From: Desulfarculaceae bacterium
GTDB lineage: Bacteria > Desulfobacterota > Desulfobacteria > Desulfobacterales > Desulfobacteraceae
Direction: 5' to 3'
Length of the DNA: 9,545 nucleotides
Assembly: GCA_021737205.1 (NCBI GenBank)
Contig: JAIPEK010000067.1
Span: forward strand, 1 to 9,545
Shown in pieces: positions 1-5,968 of the stretch. The notes beneath the pieces were generated by a model. The model searched no databases. It saw only the letters and a program-made list of their open reading frames with translations, and was not told the DNA's origin. Numbering within the stretch: position 1 is the stretch's first letter; each line of letters begins with the position of its first letter. A program made the position numbers and the translations under genes.

Positions 1-868
1 TGTCTCCGGCGAGCTCCCCCATTCTTCTGCTCATCGGGGCGAGGATCTTCGCCCGTGGATCAATCGTTCTGTATACCGCATGTCCCAGACCCATGATCCG
101 CTCTCCTGCCGCAAATTTGTTTTGAATATACTCTTCCACGCGATCGGGAGTGGAGATCTCTTTGAGCATCTCCATGACCCGGACGTTGGCGCCGCCGTGG
201 AGAGGCCCGGAAAGGGACCCCACGGCGGCCGAAACCGCGGCGTGGATGCCCGCACCGGTGAACGCCACCTGTCGGGCGGTGAACGTACTGGCGTTGAAGG
301 AATGCTCCGCATGCAGGACAAGACATGTATCCAGGCAATCGGTCGTCTCTCTGTCAGGTTCCCGGCCCGTAATCATGTAGAGAAAATTTTCCGCATGACC
401 CAGTGAGCTGTCCGGCTCGATGATCTTTTTTCCGTTTCTGAGCCTTTCAAAGTACGCCATAATGACGGCAAGCCCTGAAATGAGGTTCTCAGCACTTTTC
501 AGCGAGGATTCTATGCCACTCTTTTTGCAGTCCGGGTCGTTCAGGGCAAGGAGCGGACAGGCGGCCTGGAGGACCGTCATCGGTTCCGTGTCTTTCGGAA
601 GAGCCTTTAGAAAAGTGATCAGGCTGTCCGGTATGCGGCGCTTCATGTTAAGATTCTCACTGAAAGAAGCGATTTCATCCTTCAGCGGCAGTCTTTCATG
701 CAAAAGAAGAAACACGGTCTCTTCAAAGGAAGCGTTTTCGGCAAGATCTTCAATGGTATATCCCCGAAAGATCAGTTTTCCCTCATTTCCGTCCACCTTG
801 CAGATCCGGGTGGTGGCCACTTCCACACCCCTCAGGCCGGTATTGACGACAGGCGTGCACTCATCCAT
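1..868 (-). CDS. Citrate synthase (partial, C-terminus beyond left edge)
   Basis: Condenses acetyl-CoA and oxaloacetate to citrate in the cytoplasm. The 289 codons present begin with the usual N-terminal strand pattern of bacterial citrate/2-methylcitrate synthases (GLRGVEVATT, then LIFRGYTIEDLA). Three active-site regions are visible: LHAEHSFNAST (His186 and His189), GPLHGGAN (His224, equivalent to pig His274) and GLGHAVYRTIDPRA (His263, equivalent to pig His320, followed by the substrate-binding Arg). The catalytic Asp (pig Asp375) and the last substrate arginines lie outside the window. The ATG at 868 follows an AAAGGAGT ribosome binding site. The gene starts 15 bases after the reductase gene upstream, so it is probably the third gene of a glutaredoxin-reductase-citrate synthase operon. 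A 2-methylcitrate synthase is the main alternative, since sequence motifs alone do not separate the two. Confidence 0.93.
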   Translation of the reverse strand, partial: MDECTPVVNTGLRGVEVATTRICKVDGNEGKLIFRGYTIEDLAENASFEETVFLLLHERLPLKDEIASFSENLNMKRRIPDSLITFLKALPKDTEPMTVLQAACPLLALNDPDCKKSGIESSLKSAENLISGLAVIMAYFERLRNGKKIIEPDSSLGHAENFLYMITGREPDRETTDCLDTCLVLHAEHSFNASTFTARQVAFTGAGIHAAVSAAVGSLSGPLHGGANVRVMEMLKEISTPDRVEEYIQNKFAAGERIMGLGHAVYRTIDPRAKILAPMSRRMGELAGD

Positions 869-883
869 ACAGACTCCTTTATT

Positions 884-1213
884 TTACACGATTTTTTCAG
901 GCGGTCTTCTCTCCGGAACATACCGGGAAGGCCGTTTGCCTTCGTTGAGTTCCCTGGAGACATAAAGTCCGCAAAAACAGGCGCCGTATTCCTTTAGATC
1001 GGGTTCCCGGTATACGCACGGGCATATGATGTCCTTGTCCCATTCCCGGTCTTCGGAGGCGAGCCGGCACGGACAGGACATATACCCGTATCGTTCCTTG
1101 TTCTCCAGAAGCGATTCCAGAAGTTCGAATACAAGATCCTTGTCCTTGTTGAAATAGGCCCCTTTTGCCTCCTGTACCGGTTTGAGTTTTTCGTATAACG
1201 TTTTTACATCCAT
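884..1213 (-). CDS. Ferredoxin:thioredoxin reductase, catalytic beta chain
   Basis: Small [4Fe-4S] disulfide reductase (109 aa) that passes electrons from ferredoxin to a thioredoxin- or glutaredoxin-type partner. The seven-position cysteine pattern of the family is nearly complete: C47-P-C49, C64-P-C66 and C79-F-C81. By alignment with the cyanobacterial enzyme, C47, C64, C66 and C79 should hold the cluster, and C49 with C81 should form the active disulfide. Two oddities: the active-site His of the plant-type CHC motif is Phe80, and the spacings are CPC-x14-CPC-x12-CFC rather than x16 and x8. No variable alpha subunit is encoded nearby, as is common outside phototrophs. The ATG at 1213 lies 2 bases after the glutaredoxin stop, with AAGGAGG inside the end of that gene, somewhat further upstream than ideal. 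The coupling supports a functional pair with glutaredoxin. Confidence 0.9.
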   Translation of the reverse strand: MDVKTLYEKLKPVQEAKGAYFNKDKDLVFELLESLLENKERYGYMSCPCRLASEDREWDKDIICPCVYREPDLKEYGACFCGLYVSRELNEGKRPSRYVPERRPPEKIV

Positions 1214-1215
1214 AA

Positions 1216-1470
1216 TTACAATCCCAAGGCCTCCTTGATTTGATCCTCCTTGTATCCCACGATCACCCTTTCCCCGATTTTGATGGTGGGAAAGGAGCAT
1301 CTGGGGTTCAATTCCTTGATATCCTCGATCACTTCCTTGCGTTCTTTTTTGGCCAGTTTGTCCACGTCCACAAAATCATATTCCACATCGCATTCACTTA
1401 AAAACTTTTTGGCGGCTTTACAGTGACTGCATGTACTCAAAGAATAGATTTTGGTTTCCTTTTCAGTCAT
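1216..1470 (-). CDS. Glutaredoxin-family thiol oxidoreductase
   Basis: A single thioredoxin-fold protein of 84 aa, close to the usual size of glutaredoxin/NrdH proteins. The first strand IYSLSTC leads into a dithiol active site C14-S-H-C17 at the start of a helix (KAAKKFL). A FVDVD strand and an SFPTIKIG segment with the expected cis-proline follow, then GYKEDQIKEAL in the glutathione-binding/C-terminal helix region. The ATG at 1470 is chosen because AAGGAG sits 8-13 bases upstream; the reading frame stays open to 1608, but that extension has no ribosome binding site and no family similarity. First gene of a minus-strand operon with the ferredoxin:thioredoxin reductase chain and citrate synthase. 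It is plausibly the direct substrate of that reductase. That pairing is inferred from adjacency. Confidence 0.9.
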   Translation of the reverse strand: MTEKETKIYSLSTCSHCKAAKKFLSECDVEYDFVDVDKLAKKERKEVIEDIKELNPRCSFPTIKIGERVIVGYKEDQIKEALGL

Positions 1471-1526
1471 TATAGATGATCTCCTTGTATTAACAGTTGA
1501 CGTAAGCGTTTCTTTACAAGTATGAT

Positions 1527-1555
1527 TTGATATGGTTTTCACTTTTGCATATTTT
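1527..1555 (+). promoter_or_regulatory. Alternative sigma-70-type promoter toward korA
   Basis: TTGATA (1527-1532) and TATTTT (1550-1555) are separated by 17 bases. This is a reasonable housekeeping-type promoter for the plus-strand operon and would make a leader of about 140 bases containing both inverted repeats. It competes with the -24/-12 interpretation at 1624-1640. Confidence 0.3.
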
Positions 1556-1561
1556 ATACCA
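1546..1561 (-). promoter_or_regulatory. Candidate -24/-12 (sigma-54-like) promoter for glutaredoxin operon
   Basis: On the minus strand the sequence reads TGGTATAAAATATGCA, which fits the sigma-54 layout TGGCAC-N5-TTGCW with GG and GC 10 bases apart and three mismatches. A start about 12 bases on (near 1535) would give a leader of roughly 65 bases to the ATG at 1470. The same AT-rich stretch could instead serve as a sigma-70 -10 element (TATAAA), so the sigma class is uncertain. Confidence 0.35.
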
Positions 1562-1575
1562 TTTTGGCAAGTGTA

Positions 1576-1610
1576 GATTGTGCCCGGATTAGAGGTACAG
1601 GGGCACAATC
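1576..1610. repeat. Perfect 10-bp inverted repeat, 15-bp spacer, in divergent promoter
   Basis: GATTGTGCCC at 1576-1585 is matched exactly by GGGCACAATC at 1601-1610. It lies in the gap between the divergent glutaredoxin and 2-oxoacid oxidoreductase genes. It could be the operator or enhancer site of a dimeric regulator, or a hairpin if transcribed. Its midpoint (1593) is equidistant from two outward-facing GG-N10-GC elements. The repeat itself is directly visible; its role is inferred. Confidence 0.75.
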
Positions 1611-1620
1611 AGCCGCGAAG

Positions 1621-1674
1621 AAACCGGCCTGATTTTTGCTTTACTTCTGGAAAACAGAGCCGGTTTGAAAATCA
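1621..1674 (+). repeat. Interleaved inverted repeats upstream of korA
   Basis: AAACCGGC (1621-1628) pairs perfectly with GCCGGTTT (1659-1666), and TGATTTT (1630-1636) pairs perfectly with AAAATCA (1668-1674). The order is A-B-A'-B', the topology of a pseudoknot if it is transcribed. It ends 17 bases before the korA ribosome binding site. Either it is a leader RNA structure or the arms coincide by chance with a promoter element; short arms make chance a real possibility. Confidence 0.35.
1624..1640 (+). promoter_or_regulatory. Candidate -24/-12 (sigma-54-like) promoter for korA operon
   Basis: The plus strand reads CCGGCCTGATTTTTGCT: GG at 1626-1627, ten bases, then GC at 1638-1639 inside TTTGCT, a good match to the -12 consensus TTGCW. 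The -24 half matches only at GGC. A start near 1651 would give a leader of about 57 bases. GG-N10-GC alone is a low-information pattern, so support comes mainly from its position relative to the central inverted repeat. Confidence 0.35.
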
Positions 1675-1690
1675 AAAGTCAGCAGATACA

Positions 1691-1697
1691 AGGAGGA
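1691..1697 (+). promoter_or_regulatory. Ribosome binding site deciding the korA start
   Basis: The AGGAGG core ends at 1696. It is only 2 bases from the ATG at 1699 but 11 from the in-frame ATG at 1708. Two bases is too close for normal initiation, so 1708 is preferred even though 11 is slightly long. Confidence 0.6.
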
Positions 1698-1707
1698 TAT
1701 GGGTAAT

Positions 1708-3435
1708 ATGGCAACTGAAGTTACGGTAAAAATAGCGGGCGAGGCAGGCCAGGGAATTCAGACGATCGGAACTCTGCTGGCCAATGTGTGCCACAATGCC
1801 GGGCTGTTTGTATTTTCGGTGAACGATTTTGAATCCCGGATCAGGGGAGGGTACAGTTTCAATATCCTCCGGATCAGTGAAGATCCCCTCATAGCACCTT
1901 CCGGAAAACCTGATATTCTGGTGGCCATTGATGAGAAATCGGCGGACCGGGACATGGACACGCACGCGGACGGAGGGATCGTTCTGCTGAATACAAAAGA
2001 GCAAAAGGATCTGCCGGACCATGTCCATGCAGTCTCGTTTGATGAACTGGCAAGTTCGGCCGGGGGACGGATCGCATCAAATACGGTGGCCGCCGGGATG
2101 CTGCTTTCGATTCTCGGTTCCGGGTTTGACCGGCTTGAAAAAGAGCTTACCGATCAGTTTTCCCGAAAAGGGGAAAAGGTACTGGATCTGAACAAAAAAG
2201 CCGCTTTTGCCGGGTTTGAAAAAGGAGAGGCCGTGCCATTCTCGGAGAAGCTCAAGTTCGAGTCCTCCGGCAACGGAAATGTTCTCATGAGCGGGGCATA
2301 CGCAGCCGCACTCGGGGCGCTCGCTTCCAACTGCCGTGTTTTTTCGTTTTATCCCATGAGCCCGGCCACCGGTATTATGGCAAGTGCGGCCGAATTTACC
2401 GGCCGGTTGCCCATTGTGGTGGAACAGGCAGAGGATGAACTGGCTGCGGTCAATATGGCCATAGGCTCTTCATTCGCCGGCGTCCGGTCGCTTACATCCA
2501 CATCCGGCGGCGGGTTCAGTCTGATGACCGAAGGGCTGGGACTTGCGGCGATGACAGAAACTCCCCTGGTGATCATCAACGGCCAGAGACCGGGGCCGGC
2601 AACCGGTCTTCCCACCCGGACCGCCCAGGCCGACCTGCTGTTTACCATAACCGCAAGCCAGGATGAATTCCCCAGATTCGTGCTGGCCCCAGGGACGGTA
2701 CTTGAAACCTTCTCCGCGGTGAAAAAGGCGTTTCACCTGTCGGACAAATATCAGGTTCCGGCCATCGTTCTTTTGGACCAGTTTCTGTGTGATTCGGTCA
2801 TGACGGAAAAAGGAACGCTGGAGATGGACAGCCGGGGCGATGAAAAAAATCTGGAATGCAGGGATTCCAAGCCGGGGAAGGAACAGTCCGGCGAAACCGG
2901 GCAACCTTATCTGCGGTACCGGTTTTCGGAAAACGGCATATCCGACAGGCGTATACCCGGCACCTCCAAAGCCCTTGTCCGGTCCACCGCCAATGAACAC
3001 GACCAGGAGGGAAATATCACCGAGGATGCCGAAATCCGGACAAAAATGGTGGACAAGCGCCACAGCAAAATCGAATACATGAAAGAGGAGATGGATCCTC
3101 CTTCGATTTTCAGCAAGGAGAGTGCTGTGCTTCTTGCGGGATGGGGATCTTCCAGGGGGAGTATCATGGAATCCTGCCTTACGCTCCGGAGCCTTGGTTA
3201 TGATGTGGGCTGGTTGATATTCCACGATATATGGCCTCTTGACTGGGATCAGGTCTCCGAGGTTGTCACGGACAGAAAACTGATTCTGGTGGAACAGAAC
3301 AGAACCTGTCAGCTTGGACGGCTCATCCGGCAGCAGACCGGCATCGCTTTTTCGGATTCGGTCCGAAAGTATGACGGAAGGCCGTTGTATCCGGATTTTA
3401 TTACCGAAAATGTTAAAAAAATGATGGAGCAGTGA
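1708..3435 (+). CDS. 2-oxoacid:acceptor oxidoreductase, fused gamma-alpha subunit (KorA-type)
   Basis: Large subunit (575 aa) of a CoA-dependent, thiamine-diphosphate enzyme that oxidises a 2-oxoacid to acyl-CoA and CO2 and reduces ferredoxin or flavodoxin. Domains in order: gamma domain (about 1-190) with GEAGQG at 11-16 and ESRIRGGYSFN; alpha pyrimidine-binding domain (about 195-390) with YPMSPAT at 215-221, EQAEDE from 239, SGGGFSLMTEG and QRPGPATGLPTR; a linker with the family's HDQEGNITED segment; and domain II (about 480-575) with WGSSRGS and FHDIWPL. This gamma-alpha fusion is the usual form in 2-oxoglutarate-type enzymes. The adjacent citrate synthase fits 2-oxoglutarate as substrate, but pyruvate or branched-chain oxoacids cannot be excluded. 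No ferredoxin-like delta subunit is present. First gene of the plus-strand operon, 1 base before the beta subunit. Confidence 0.93.
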   Translation: MATEVTVKIAGEAGQGIQTIGTLLANVCHNAGLFVFSVNDFESRIRGGYSFNILRISEDPLIAPSGKPDILVAIDEKSADRDMDTHADGGIVLLNTKEQKDLPDHVHAVSFDELASSAGGRIASNTVAAGMLLSILGSGFDRLEKELTDQFSRKGEKVLDLNKKAAFAGFEKGEAVPFSEKLKFESSGNGNVLMSGAYAAALGALASNCRVFSFYPMSPATGIMASAAEFTGRLPIVVEQAEDELAAVNMAIGSSFAGVRSLTSTSGGGFSLMTEGLGLAAMTETPLVIINGQRPGPATGLPTRTAQADLLFTITASQDEFPRFVLAPGTVLETFSAVKKAFHLSDKYQVPAIVLLDQFLCDSVMTEKGTLEMDSRGDEKNLECRDSKPGKEQSGETGQPYLRYRFSENGISDRRIPGTSKALVRSTANEHDQEGNITEDAEIRTKMVDKRHSKIEYMKEEMDPPSIFSKESAVLLAGWGSSRGSIMESCLTLRSLGYDVGWLIFHDIWPLDWDQVSEVVTDRKLILVEQNRTCQLGRLIRQQTGIAFSDSVRKYDGRPLYPDFITENVKKMMEQ

Positions 3436-3436
3436 T

Positions 3437-4297
3437 ATGGTTTCTACCGAGGATTTTGATAATGATGTGGAAAACAAGTGGTGTCCGGGGTGCGGAAATT
3501 TCCCCATCCTCGATGCAATGAAAGAGTCGTTTTCCGAACTTGACCTGCCGCCTGAAAAGCTCTTTCTCGTGTCCGGTATCGGACAGGCCGGCAAAACCCC
3601 GAATTTCCTGAACTGCAACATGTGCCACACCCTTCACGGCAGGGCTCTTTGCGTGGCCACCGGCGCGAAGATCGCCAACAGAAATCTCAATATCGTGGTC
3701 AACTCAGGAGACGGAGACTGTTACGGGGAAGGGGGGAACCACTTTATGGCCGCGATCCGGCGGAATATCGATCTGACCCTTCTGGTGCACAACAACCAGG
3801 TGTACGGGCTCACAAAAGGACAGGCCTCTCCGACGTCGACCCTGGGCATGAAAACGAAAATGCAGCGCCAGGGAACCTTTTCGGTTCCCTTCAACCCGTT
3901 GGCTGTGGCGATGGTGTCCGGGGCCGGTTTTGTGGCAAGAGGCTTTGCAGGGGACAAGGAGCAGCTTGCCGGGTTGATACGCCGCGCCATGCAGTACAGA
4001 GGATTTGCCATGATCGATATTCTTCAGCCCTGCGTCTCTTTTAATACGGTCAACACAATGAAGTGGTACAAGGATCGGGCGGCCCCTGTGGAAGAAACGG
4101 ATCACGACGAGTCGGACCTGAAAAGAGCGTTGGATCTGGTTTTACAGGATCCCGAAGAGACCATTTCCACAGGACTGCTTTATGAAAATAAAAGTTCCTC
4201 TCCCGGAGATTTTCACCGGCGTCTGGATGTATTGACAGAGGAATCTCTCTTGGATCAGTCAATCGATATGCAGACATTACAATCTTTGCTGCCGTAA
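3437..4297 (+). CDS. 2-oxoacid:acceptor oxidoreductase, beta subunit (KorB-type)
   Basis: Thiamine-diphosphate and [4Fe-4S] subunit (286 aa) of the same enzyme. WCPGCG at 15-20 supplies two cluster cysteines (C16, C19), and a later cysteine in LQPCVSFN is the expected further ligand. The cofactor motif runs from GDGD at 91-94 to NNQVYG at 119-124, followed by LTKGQASPTS, which is typical of the 2-oxoglutarate/general 2-oxoacid branch. SGIGQAGKTPNFLNCN and HGRALCVATGAK are also family segments. Length is normal. The ATG at 3437 sits one base after the alpha stop, with GGAG at 3425-3428 inside the alpha gene, so translation is probably coupled and the subunits made in equal amounts. No separate delta subunit gene follows, so the electron acceptor must be an external ferredoxin or the flavodoxin encoded two genes downstream. 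Confidence 0.94.
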   Translation: MVSTEDFDNDVENKWCPGCGNFPILDAMKESFSELDLPPEKLFLVSGIGQAGKTPNFLNCNMCHTLHGRALCVATGAKIANRNLNIVVNSGDGDCYGEGGNHFMAAIRRNIDLTLLVHNNQVYGLTKGQASPTSTLGMKTKMQRQGTFSVPFNPLAVAMVSGAGFVARGFAGDKEQLAGLIRRAMQYRGFAMIDILQPCVSFNTVNTMKWYKDRAAPVEETDHDESDLKRALDLVLQDPEETISTGLLYENKSSSPGDFHRRLDVLTEESLLDQSIDMQTLQSLLP

Positions 4298-4322
4298 ACC
4301 GGCTTATGAAAAAGGAGGGTGT

Positions 4323-5477
4323 ATGAATCAGTGGTACTGCTCCATTTGCCATGCGGATCTGCATCAGGAGACAAGACCCGAAACGTGCGATTCATGCGGA
4401 GCGGACAGCCGGGTCATCCTGTCTTCACAGGAAGAAATCCCGGAAAGTGTGGAACAGGTGCGGGACAATGCCAGAAAAAAGCTGAAAAAAATCTGTGCGG
4501 CCTATCCGTTCTGTGACGGCAACTATGACAAAATCTGCCAGAGGGAGGCCTACGGCGGTCCCGTCGGGTTCGGCGGAGCAGGGGCCGGACATTCGTTCCA
4601 TGAAAACGTGGCCGCCCTTTCCAGGGTCAAGCTGAAAACTTCGGTGGTGGGCGATCATTTTGAACCGGATACGAGTACAAATTTCCTGGGAATACCGCTT
4701 GATTTTCCCGTGCTTGCTTCGTCTTCCGCCGGGGTAGAGAAGTACAACAACTGCATGGATGAGACGGACTTCTGCCGGGCTGTGGTGGCCGGGTCAAAAG
4801 AGGCCGGCACCATTGCGTTGCGCGGGGATACAGCCTCGTATTCCCTGGATGCAAATCCATCTCTTACCGCCATCGGAGAAAACGGGGGATGGGGAATTCC
4901 GATTTTCAAGCCGAGGGAACAGTCCGTTTTGAAGAAATTTCTGGATATGGCCGAAGAAAACAAGGCCCGTGCCGTGGGCGTGGACCTGGACGGGTGCGGT
5001 TCCACGATCATGGCGGGAATGGGACAGCCCACGTTCAAAAAAAGCATCAGGGAAATCCGTGAGCTTGCAGAACACACTGACCTTCCATTTATCGCAAAGG
5101 GGATCATGACCCCGGAGGATGCGGAAATGTGTGCCGAGGCAGGGGTTTCCGTGGTGGCCGTATCCAACCACGGGGGAAGGGTACTGGACTCCACGCCCGG
5201 CACCGCGGATGTTCTGCCCGCCATAAAGGAGAGGCTCGGAGACCGGGTGACCATTACGGCGGATGGCGGGGTGCGGACCGGGTACGATGTGTTCAAGATG
5301 ATCGCGCTGGGCGCGGATGCGGTTCTTCTGGGCAGGGATATCATACGGGCAGCCGTGGGAGGCGGCACCCTCGGGGTGAGGCTGCATCTTGCGCATGTGG
5401 AAAAAGTTCTGAAGAAGGCCATGTTCATGACCGGCACCCGCACCCTGGAGAGTGCCGCACATAAAATCATATTGTAA
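4323..5477 (+). CDS. Rubredoxin-domain FMN-dependent 2-hydroxyacid dehydrogenase/oxidase
   Basis: A 384-aa fusion. Residues 1-33 form a rubredoxin-like domain: W-Y-C6-x2-C9-x12-C22-x2-C25 preceded by RPE, with the same spacing as the rubrerythrin tail encoded at 8751. Residues 40-80 hold further cysteines C58, C64 and C72. Residues 95-384 are an FMN TIM barrel of the 2-hydroxyacid oxidase family: Lys259 (FIAKGIMTPEDA), SNHGGR at 281-286 with the expected catalytic His283 and carboxylate-binding Arg286, and the FMN phosphate loop DGGVRTG (314-320) plus LLGRD. Predicted to oxidise a 2-hydroxyacid to a 2-oxoacid; substrate unknown. In an anaerobe the rubredoxin domain probably takes the electrons instead of O2. 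It follows korAB by 25 bases, which suggests its product feeds that enzyme. AGGAGG precedes the ATG by 4 bases. Isopentenyl-diphosphate isomerase type 2 shares the fold but lacks SNHGGR. Confidence 0.85.
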   Translation: MNQWYCSICHADLHQETRPETCDSCGADSRVILSSQEEIPESVEQVRDNARKKLKKICAAYPFCDGNYDKICQREAYGGPVGFGGAGAGHSFHENVAALSRVKLKTSVVGDHFEPDTSTNFLGIPLDFPVLASSSAGVEKYNNCMDETDFCRAVVAGSKEAGTIALRGDTASYSLDANPSLTAIGENGGWGIPIFKPREQSVLKKFLDMAEENKARAVGVDLDGCGSTIMAGMGQPTFKKSIREIRELAEHTDLPFIAKGIMTPEDAEMCAEAGVSVVAVSNHGGRVLDSTPGTADVLPAIKERLGDRVTITADGGVRTGYDVFKMIALGADAVLLGRDIIRAAVGGGTLGVRLHLAHVEKVLKKAMFMTGTRTLESAAHKIIL

Positions 5478-5480
5478 GGA

Positions 5481-5487
5481 AAGGAGG
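5481..5487 (+). promoter_or_regulatory. Ribosome binding site deciding the flavodoxin start
   Basis: AAGGAGG ends 2 bases before a GTG at 5490 and 5 bases before the ATG at 5493. The spacing favours the ATG, removing one residue from the longest open frame. Confidence 0.6.
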
Positions 5488-5492
5488 TTGTG

Positions 5493-5924
5493 ATGGGCAG
5501 ATTTTTGGTGGTTTGTGCATCAAGAACCGACCAGACCAGGCAGATCGGCGATCTCATCGCCGAGGGTATCCGGATGGCCGGGCACGAAGCTGTGGTCAAA
5601 ATGGTTGGGGACATTAAAAACGAGGAAAGCCTTAAAGGGTATGACGGGTATGCCTTCGGATCACCGACGTACCACGGCGATATGATCCAGTCCATGAAGC
5701 AGCTGCTTTTTATAGCGGAAAGGGCGGAACTTGAGAACAAGGCCGGCGCCTCGTTCGGTGCCTACGGGTGGAGCGGTGAATCCGCGGAACGGATTTTCAA
5801 TACCATGTCCATTATATTCAAAATGAAGATGGTCTCCTCTCCGCTGATGCTCAAGGCAAGCTGGGTTCAAGGCGGCATGAGGATGGCCCAGGACTATGGA
5901 AAGGAACTTGCCTCTCTTGGGTAA
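5493..5924 (+). CDS. Short-chain flavodoxin / flavodoxin-domain protein
   Basis: A 143-aa single-domain FMN electron carrier. The N-terminal strand FLVVCAS runs into a phosphate-binding loop S10-R-T-D-Q-T15, the GSPTYHG loop lies at 56-62 and GAYGWSGE at 89-96 (isoalloxazine contacts). The GAYGWSG form resembles the flavodoxin domains of flavodiiron proteins and related anaerobe flavodoxins more than long-chain cyanobacterial ones. No diiron, ferredoxin or membrane segment is attached. Sitting between the FMN hydroxyacid enzyme (gap 15 bases) and thioredoxin, it is well placed to take electrons from the 2-oxoacid oxidoreductase or the hydroxyacid enzyme when iron is scarce and ferredoxin limiting. 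That role is inferred from position. Its TAA overlaps an ATG (TAATG), but that ATG is probably not the thioredoxin start. Confidence 0.88.
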   Translation: MGRFLVVCASRTDQTRQIGDLIAEGIRMAGHEAVVKMVGDIKNEESLKGYDGYAFGSPTYHGDMIQSMKQLLFIAERAELENKAGASFGAYGWSGESAERIFNTMSIIFKMKMVSSPLMLKASWVQGGMRMAQDYGKELASLG

Positions 5925-5954
5925 TGGACCATCTGAGGGGTGAAACGGAGACAC

Positions 5955-5960
5955 AGGAGG
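5955..5960 (+). promoter_or_regulatory. Ribosome binding site deciding the thioredoxin start
   Basis: AGGAGG lies 8 bases before the ATG at 5969. The in-frame ATG at 5924 overlaps the flavodoxin stop but has no such site, and the 15 residues it would add do not look like thioredoxin 2 N-termini. Confidence 0.65.
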
Positions 5961-5968
5961 GATACGAT

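Noticed and set aside
61..90. GHAVY in citrate synthase instead of the common bacterial GHRVY, considered as a lost catalytic arginine
   Set aside because: The essential residues of this loop are the His and the later Arg in DPR, both present; pig citrate synthase also has GHAV here.
420..965. Plus-strand open frame of 181 codons across the start of citrate synthase
   Set aside because: The opposite strand encodes conserved citrate synthase segments here and has a good ribosome binding site at 868.
1471..1608. N-terminal extension of glutaredoxin containing CPC-like cysteines
   Set aside because: No ribosome binding site, and it covers the divergent promoter region; the start at 1470 has AAGGAG and matches family length.
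2780..3110. Hydrophilic stretch in the Kor alpha subunit, considered as an unusual insertion
   Set aside because: The HDQEGNITED-containing linker is a normal feature of this subunit type, so it is not a novel domain.
2470..3630. Long minus-strand open frame of 386 codons opposite the Kor genes
   Set aside because: It is antisense to two genes with clear family motifs, has no ribosome binding site or recognisable domain, and its composition is that of a shadow frame.
4655..5740. Long minus-strand open frame of 361 codons opposite the FMN enzyme
   Set aside because: It is the antisense shadow of a well-supported gene, rich in Ser/Pro/Arg and without a family resemblance.
5924..5968. Upstream ATG for thioredoxin overlapping the flavodoxin stop (TAATG)
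   Set aside because: No ribosome binding site, whereas AGGAGG is ideally spaced for the ATG at 5969, where the zinc-ribbon homology begins.
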